Below, in pieces: positions 14,357-18,570 of a stretch of 18,570 bases of DNA. Below the pieces are notes generated by a model. The model had not been told where the DNA came from, did not search any database, and saw only the letters and a list, made by a program, of their open reading frames with translations. How positions within the stretch are numbered: position 1 is the first letter of the stretch; every line of letters starts with the position of its first letter. The position numbers and the translations under genes were made by a program. Source of the DNA: an uncultured Bacilli bacterium (GTDB taxonomy: Bacteria > Bacillota_I > Bacilli_A > RF39 > UBA660); assembly GCA_947632355.1 (NCBI GenBank), contig CANROY010000020.1, positions 1 to 18,570 on the forward strand, read 5' to 3'.

Positions 14357-15019
14357 TTATTTTAATAAATCTTTTCTTTTTTCTTGGGTTTTCTTTCGTT
14401 GTTCTTCTTTTCGCCATTTGTCTATTTCTTCATGATTACCACTTAATAGGACCTCTGGAACTTTTAAACCTCTAAATTCTTGAGGTCTTGTATAGGTTGG
14501 ATAATCCAGTAAATGATTCGTAAACGATTCTTCTAAATAACTTTCTTTTTTAATAACACCATCTAACAGTCTTATAATACTATCACTAATGACCATTGAA
14601 GGAAGTTCTCCACCGGTTAGAACATAATCTCCAATACTGATTTCTTCATCGACAAATTCTCGTATGCGTTCATCAAAGCCTTCGTAATGCCCACAAACCA
14701 AAATGATATGTTTTTCTTCTCTAAGACGATACGCACATTCTTGGGTATAAGTTTTTCCTTGAGGACAAAGAAGGATTACTTTTGAATCTTTTGTTTTATA
14801 GTGTTCAATGGCATCCACAAGAGGTTCTACCATTAAAACCATTCCACTTCCTCCCCCATAAGGCGTATCATCAACTTGCTGATTGTTCATTTTCGAAAAA
14901 TCTCTAAAATTAATAATATTAATTTCCACCAATTTTTTTTCAATGGCTCTTTTCACAATCGATTCACTTAAAAAGCCATCAAACATTTTCGGAAATAGGG
15001 TTAAAATATCAATTCTCAT
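14357..15019 (-). CDS. trmD: tRNA (guanine-N1-)-methyltransferase
   Basis: A 220-residue SPOUT-class enzyme that methylates G37 of tRNAs reading CNN codons, preventing +1 frameshifting; acts as a dimer in the cytoplasm. MRIDILTLFPKMF is the family's N-terminal signature. Other visible motifs are DDTPYGGGSGMVLMVEPL, CGHYEGFDERI and SIGDYVLTGGELP (the S-adenosylmethionine-binding trefoil knot), then TRPQEFRGLKVPEVLLSGNH and the C-terminal helix with EIDKWRKEE. The length is slightly short of the usual ~240 but complete. Its ATG overlaps the rimM TGA (ATGA), the standard coupled arrangement. Confidence 0.98.
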   Translation of the reverse strand: MRIDILTLFPKMFDGFLSESIVKRAIEKKLVEINIINFRDFSKMNNQQVDDTPYGGGSGMVLMVEPLVDAIEHYKTKDSKVILLCPQGKTYTQECAYRLREEKHIILVCGHYEGFDERIREFVDEEISIGDYVLTGGELPSMVISDSIIRLLDGVIKKESYLEESFTNHLLDYPTYTRPQEFRGLKVPEVLLSGNHEEIDKWRKEEQRKKTQEKRKDLLK

Positions 15020-15510
15020 AGCATTAAATCTTGGCCCCCTTCTACCATTACAATCCCTTTTTCTAAATCAACTTTTTTAATAAAAGCACTTTGTAATGGA
15101 ATATAGAAATAGACACTTCCTTTTACATATAACAATGTATTGGCTTTATTATACACGATTTTTTGGATTTGTCCTAATGTTTTTTCATTTTCGACAACTG
15201 TTAGTCCGATTAAATCTTCATAGAGGTATTCCTCTTTCTTTAAATTTAGGCTACTTCTTTTTACATAAACAAGTTTATTTTTAAATTGTAAGACTTCATT
15301 GATATTCGAATAATTCTTTAAAGTAATCATATCAAATTCTTTATGAGGGCGATATGTAACAATCTCTGCTTCTTGTTTTTCTTCTCCAATATAAAGGATT
15401 GTCCCCGTTTTAAACACCAAATCTTTTCGTTCAAAATTCGAAAGTATTCTTAGCTCTCCTTTAATTCCGTGCGTATTGACAATTTTTCCAATACAAATAT
15501 ATTCACGCAT
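15016..15510 (-). CDS. rimM: Ribosome maturation factor RimM
   Basis: A 164-residue 16S rRNA-processing protein that binds ribosomal protein S19 and assists maturation of the 30S head. The N-terminal RimM domain begins IGKIVNTHGIKGELRI, the family hallmark, with TYRPHKEFDMITLKNYSNIN following. A C-terminal PRC-barrel-like half contains YLYEDLIGLTVV and IPLQSAFIKKVDLEKGIVMVE in outline. The ribosome binding site GGGGGA lies in the last codons of the upstream methyltransferase gene, whose TAA overlaps the rimM ATG by one base. rpsP, commonly upstream of rimM in Bacillota, is not here. Confidence 0.97.
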   Translation of the reverse strand: MREYICIGKIVNTHGIKGELRILSNFERKDLVFKTGTILYIGEEKQEAEIVTYRPHKEFDMITLKNYSNINEVLQFKNKLVYVKRSSLNLKKEEYLYEDLIGLTVVENEKTLGQIQKIVYNKANTLLYVKGSVYFYIPLQSAFIKKVDLEKGIVMVEGGQDLML

Positions 15511-16223
15511 TAAAAATCCCCCATTTCATACATTAGAATACTTGCTGCAACCCCGGCGTTTAATGATTCACAAGTAGAATGCATTGGAATATGGATATAG
15601 GTATTAGCATAGTTTTTTAGTTCTTCTTTTAAACCTTGTCCTTCATTTCCAATTAAAAGAGCGATTTTTTCTCCTGTTTCTATCTCTTTGCAACTTTTAC
15701 CCGTTACCACATCCGTTGCAAAAATTTGATAGCCCTCTTTAATATTTTCTAAAAATGGTTTTAAATCTCTTCTTAATATATTTACAGAAAAAAGCATTCC
15801 TTCTGTTGCTCGTATTGTTTTTTCGTTATAAACGTCCACTGTATCTAAACTTACAATAATATCCGTAAATCCAAAAGCAACAGCACTACGAATCATCGTA
15901 CCTAAATTTCCAGGGTCTTGTATGGCATCTAAAATGAGAAGTTTAGACTTCACCTCCTGTTCTTCCATCTTTTTACAAACGGCGATACGTTCTTCACAAC
16001 TTACTTGACTGGAAATTTTTTTCATAATCGCATCGGTTACATAGAAATCTGCTTCTAATTCTTCATTCGTGGAAATAATTTCTTTTACCACACCTTTTTC
16101 TTTCGCTTCCTTAAGTAAATGCTCTCCTTCAATTAAAAACAAACCTTCTAAATCACGATACTTTTTTTCTTTTAATTTACACCATTCTTTTACACGAGGA
16201 TTATGAATTGATTCTATTTTCAT
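15510..16223 (-). CDS. TrmH/SpoU family RNA 2'-O-methyltransferase
   Basis: A 237-residue SPOUT methyltransferase. The N-terminal substrate-binding domain (1-90) includes the typical NPRVKEWCKLKEKKYRDLEG and LIEGEHLLKEA. The catalytic domain has motif 1 LDAIQDPGNLGTMIRSA (98-114), motif 2 LIGNEGQGL and motif 3 IPMHSTCESLNAGVAASI near the C-terminus, which form the knotted S-adenosylmethionine site. It resembles the Bacillota YsgA/RlmB-like rRNA methyltransferases; the precise target nucleotide is not predictable. The ribosome binding site AAGGAG lies in the last codons of the upstream metallopeptidase gene. It is tightly packed with rimM, consistent with a role in ribosome maturation. Confidence 0.93.
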   Translation of the reverse strand: MKIESIHNPRVKEWCKLKEKKYRDLEGLFLIEGEHLLKEAKEKGVVKEIISTNEELEADFYVTDAIMKKISSQVSCEERIAVCKKMEEQEVKSKLLILDAIQDPGNLGTMIRSAVAFGFTDIIVSLDTVDVYNEKTIRATEGMLFSVNILRRDLKPFLENIKEGYQIFATDVVTGKSCKEIETGEKIALLIGNEGQGLKEELKNYANTYIHIPMHSTCESLNAGVAASILMYEMGDF

Positions 16224-16227
16224 ACGC

Positions 16228-16860
16228 TTAACTCCTTAATCTTTTTCTTGCTTCTTTATATTTAGGATAATACTTTTCAACGTGATGCCAAAACCTTGCA
16301 CTATGATTTGGTTCGTAAAAATGGCAAAGTTCATGAATAATCACGTAATCAAGTAAATCTAAATCTTTTTTTAGTAATTCCGTATTCAAAGTAATGGAAT
16401 GACTTCCTCTATTATTGACACCCCACCTTGTTTTCATCGTGCGAAATCTTAAAGTAAAGGGAGGAATATTCGAAAAATAAGGTAGAATACGATTGACTTC
16501 ACTCGTGAATATTCTTTCCACTTCTTTTTTATAAAATTTATCTAAGGCTTTTTTATTTTTAACAAACAATAAATCTGCATCAAACGTAGGTTCTTTAATG
16601 CTTTCATTATAGACAATTGTATATTTTTTTCCTAAATAGAGAAAAAAGCGTTCTTCGTTTTGATTTTTTTTCATACTTCGATACATTTTGGCAATTTTTT
16701 CTTGATTCTTTTCAATTAAGTTTAGAATCTCTTTTTCACGAACCAAATGATTACAAGTAGCAACTAACGTACCATTCTCATCAAAACGTAAGTAGATATT
16801 TTTATTTTTTTTGTAAATGATTTTAACTTCTACTTCTTCTCCATCTATTTGGACTTGCAT
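16228..16860 (-). CDS. YgjP-type (M48/SprT-like) metallopeptidase domain protein
   Basis: Likely 210 residues from the ATG at 16860, which AGGTGG precedes by five bases; a GTG nine bases upstream opens the frame but overlaps that site. The C-terminal half has the zinc signature HELCHFYEPNHSARFW (HExxH at residues 176-180, third His at 186), preceded by TRWGVNNRGSHSITLN, which marks the YgjP/DUF45 family. The N-terminal half is the family's beta-rich domain (VKIIYKKNKNIYLRF). Predicted cytoplasmic zinc-dependent hydrolase; the physiological substrate is unknown. First gene of the operon that continues through the SpoU-family methyltransferase, rimM and trmD. Confidence 0.92.
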   Translation of the reverse strand: MQVQIDGEEVEVKIIYKKNKNIYLRFDENGTLVATCNHLVREKEILNLIEKNQEKIAKMYRSMKKNQNEERFFLYLGKKYTIVYNESIKEPTFDADLLFVKNKKALDKFYKKEVERIFTSEVNRILPYFSNIPPFTLRFRTMKTRWGVNNRGSHSITLNTELLKKDLDLLDYVIIHELCHFYEPNHSARFWHHVEKYYPKYKEARKRLRS

Positions 16861-16879
16861 ACAAACCACCTATGCGTTT

Positions 16880-16909
16880 ATTTTACCACGTATCCTATTG
16901 TTTAGTAAA
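16880..16909 (-). promoter_or_regulatory. Promoter candidate for the metallopeptidase-rimM-trmD operon
   Basis: On the minus strand, TTTACT (16909-16904), an 18-bp spacer and TAAAAT (16885-16880) preceded by TGG (extended -10). It lies about 20-50 bp upstream of the first gene of the tightly packed operon. Confidence 0.55.
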
Positions 16910-16936
16910 TGAAAGAAAAATTTTTGATGCAAGTAA

Positions 16937-16969
16937 AGAAAGAAGTTCTTGTTTCTAAAACTCCTTTCT
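16937..16969 (-). terminator. Hairpin after the FGE-like gene, probable weak terminator
   Basis: On the minus strand, 16969-16959 pairs with 16947-16937 over 11 bp with one G-T wobble and an 11-nt loop. Only TTT follows before AC, so the U-tract is poor. It is placed 12 bp past the stop of the FGE-like gene and before the next operon's promoter. Confidence 0.5.
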
Positions 16970-16980
16970 ATGTATATATT

Positions 16981-18570
16981 TTATCCTTGTGGGGTTAAAA
17001 CGATACGGAAAGAATAATTGTTTATATTCGTGCCACTATGACGACTAAACCAGAAAACACCAGCATCAACACCAGAATAATAGTAACCACTGCGGACAAA
17101 CCAAGTTGAACTTCCAATAAACAAGGCATAATCATCAAAGTAAGAACTTTTATTTCCTACAAACGGTCCCATCTCTCCTGTGGCATCTCCTAAGATTCTT
17201 CTTTCAAAATGATATTCATCTGTGCTATTTTTATATATATCAATATATTTTTTATCTTTAATATTATCTTTAGTTAAACTGGATGACCCCCACAATATAT
17301 TGTCTAAATTTGCCTCTGTTGTACTAGTGGCATCAGTTATTGCTCCCATTACATATTCCAAAGCTCCTCCACTCATATCATAAATTCCTGTATTATTTAA
17401 TGTGGTGCTTGATTTTTGACTTCTTGGATATACATTTGATTTATCATTATCAGTACCTGGCGTTGTTGCATCATAATCTTGATATTTACCATTACCTAAA
17501 GAAGGTTGTTTAATGGCCGCAACTCCAGTAACTTTGTTAGCACTATTATTAATTCTTACTTCAGTACATTGATTATTTTCACATGTTCCATACTTGGAAT
17601 GTGAAAGATAAGCAACGGCTCCCCATTCCGTATTTTTCATCATATGACTATCTAAGCCTCTTTGATATTCATAACTTGTACGATACATATTGCCTAAATT
17701 AATTTCTCTCCAACTATACACATTTGGCTTTATGATTACTTTTGATGATTTATTTATATTTTTTTGTGCACCCTCCATTGTCCAATTAACATCAACGGTA
17801 ATTGTTATTGAACTTTCATCACTATTTTGATTATACCCAGTTTCAAACTTCCCTACCCAAAAGCCTTTACTACCTTCAAATGCTGTGAATGCTGGATGCG
17901 TCATCCAATCACCTACCTCACAACTACCATCCTCACTTGATATCCCTGGTGCTTTACATTGTTTGTAATTCTCATTTGTTTTATCATCTATTGTATCTTC
18001 TAATCCAAATTCTATTTCTATTGCCTTATTTTGCTTAGTTTCATCTATTTTATCACTTGCAGTTTCATACCTTCCCATGTTCTCATCAAATAGTTTATAT
18101 CTGTATTTTGGTATCCATACAAAGTAACTTTCTATATTTTCTTCTGGTATAATTTCATCATTCTTTGGTTCAGTCACTCCATCTACAAGTATGACGGCAT
18201 TTGCCCATCTCTTATCTTCATATTTATACCACTCATCTTTTATGTCTGCTTTTCTTACTGTTCCATCTTTTTCATCAATAGTTACAGGTATTAGTTTTGC
18301 ACCTGTTGAACTTTTGAGTACAGGATACGCTCCATTTAATATAGATTCTTTATATACAAAATCAGGTACTGTTCCATTTAATACATCAAATGTTTTTTCT
18401 TCTTTATACATGGCAAAACTTCGGTATAGACTTATACCTCCTATTAGCATTAGTATTCCTACTATACTTCCCATAAAGATTGTTTTTAGTTTCTTATTTT
18501 TGTTAAACCTTTGAAGTCCCTTTGGGTTCTTTCTACTTTCTAATATACCCCCCCCCCATTGGTCTTTCAA
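16981..18570 (-). CDS. Membrane-anchored protein with FGE/C-type-lectin-like (SUMF1-type) domain; 5' end open at window edge
   Basis: 529 codons are visible; the frame is open to 18570, so the true start is unresolved. A basic segment (NKNKKLKT) precedes one transmembrane helix (~31-49), as in a signal anchor that leaves the bulk of the protein outside. The extracellular part has SUMF1/FGE-family hallmarks: YFVWIPKYRYK (149-159), GFWVGKFETGY (236-246), NTEWGAVAYLSHSKYG (313-328), TGIYDMSGGALEYVMG (394-409), HFERRILGDATGEMGPF (454-470), and the terminal SFRIVLTP (520-527). The fold is known from formylglycine-generating enzymes, ergothioneine synthases and DGR-diversified lectins. Catalytic function is unlikely to be inferable here: the formylglycine-enzyme copper-site cysteines are not obvious. 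Inferred role: surface ligand-binding protein. Codons 5-9 contain a ten-G run that puts the nearest ATG out of frame. Confidence 0.8.
   Translation of the reverse strand: MKDQWGGGILESRKNPKGLQRFNKNKKLKTIFMGSIVGILMLIGGISLYRSFAMYKEEKTFDVLNGTVPDFVYKESILNGAYPVLKSSTGAKLIPVTIDEKDGTVRKADIKDEWYKYEDKRWANAVILVDGVTEPKNDEIIPEENIESYFVWIPKYRYKLFDENMGRYETASDKIDETKQNKAIEIEFGLEDTIDDKTNENYKQCKAPGISSEDGSCEVGDWMTHPAFTAFEGSKGFWVGKFETGYNQNSDESSITITVDVNWTMEGAQKNINKSSKVIIKPNVYSWREINLGNMYRTSYEYQRGLDSHMMKNTEWGAVAYLSHSKYGTCENNQCTEVRINNSANKVTGVAAIKQPSLGNGKYQDYDATTPGTDNDKSNVYPRSQKSSTTLNNTGIYDMSGGALEYVMGAITDATSTTEANLDNILWGSSSLTKDNIKDKKYIDIYKNSTDEYHFERRILGDATGEMGPFVGNKSSYFDDYALFIGSSTWFVRSGYYYSGVDAGVFWFSRHSGTNINNYSFRIVLTPQG
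18548..18557. repeat. Homopolymer run: ten C (ten G on the coding strand) at the 5' end of the FGE-like gene
   Basis: The ATG at 18559-18557 uses the first G of the run. With ten Gs it reads MGGGYIRK and stops. With nine or twelve Gs it would enter the long frame as MGGGILESRK (nine) or with one more Gly (twelve). This is the classic geometry for slipped-strand phase variation. G/C runs are extremely rare in AT-rich DNA like this. Confidence 0.85.

Noticed and set aside
16981..18570. Functional formylglycine-generating enzyme
   Set aside because: The domain is SUMF1-like, but the copper-site cysteines are not evident, the protein is membrane anchored, and no sulfatase gene is nearby.
1..18570. 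Mollicute genetic code (TGA read as Trp)
   Set aside because: rimM ends in TGA at the expected length, and tryptophans in conserved motifs are TGG, so code 11 fits.

Overview
The window reads as chromosomal DNA of a low-GC, AT-rich bacterium of the Bacillota (Bacilli-like, probably host-associated or gut). Every convincing gene lies on the minus strand. The evidence is the housekeeping order rimM-trmD-rplS-lepB, consensus sigma-A promoters, AGGAGG-type ribosome binding sites, and TGA used as a stop (rimM) with tryptophan encoded by TGG, so the standard bacterial code applies. No rRNA, tRNA, CRISPR array or intact mobile element was seen.

Region 1 (1-3400) is an accessory patch. It holds the first 38 codons of a radical SAM protein cut by the window edge, a broken dinD-like gene abutting an unrelated small coding remnant, and three complete genes: a family-4-like uracil-DNA glycosylase homologue, a RhuM-family protein, and a second divergent UDG-fold protein. 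Two DNA-glycosylase-fold genes flanking rhuM, beside dinD debris, resemble the cargo of a defence or mobile-element island. No known named system matches this trio as far as I can tell.

Region 2 (3414-11063) is almost entirely one giant secreted zinc metalloprotease of the M26/Zmp (IgA1 protease) type, about 2,500 residues. It has an exact-consensus promoter and its own terminator. Its N-terminus is unusual: a cohesin-like domain outside the membrane, a two-helix membrane hairpin, then two dockerin-like calcium motifs, four degenerate repeat modules, GLUG-type repeats and a C-terminal HESAH catalytic domain.

Region 3 (11086-16909) is the housekeeping block. An operon starts near 16909 with a YgjP-type metallopeptidase, a SpoU-family RNA methyltransferase, rimM, trmD, a coiled-coil protein of unknown function and a GNAT acetyltransferase. 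An M29 aminopeptidase, rplS and lepB follow, each with promoter signals of its own. The usual trmD-rplS neighbourhood is interrupted by three genes, and the upstream regions of the M29 gene and rplS share a 30-bp near-identical segment. rplS has a leader with a possible regulatory stem, and the terminator of rplS overlaps its last codons.

Region 4 (16981-18570) is a membrane-anchored protein with an FGE/C-type-lectin-like domain. Its 5' end contains a run of ten G residues that puts the only nearby ATG out of frame by one base. This is either a phase-variable surface protein or a sequencing error near the window edge. Its C-terminal end also looks like the variable-region fold used by diversity-generating retroelements.
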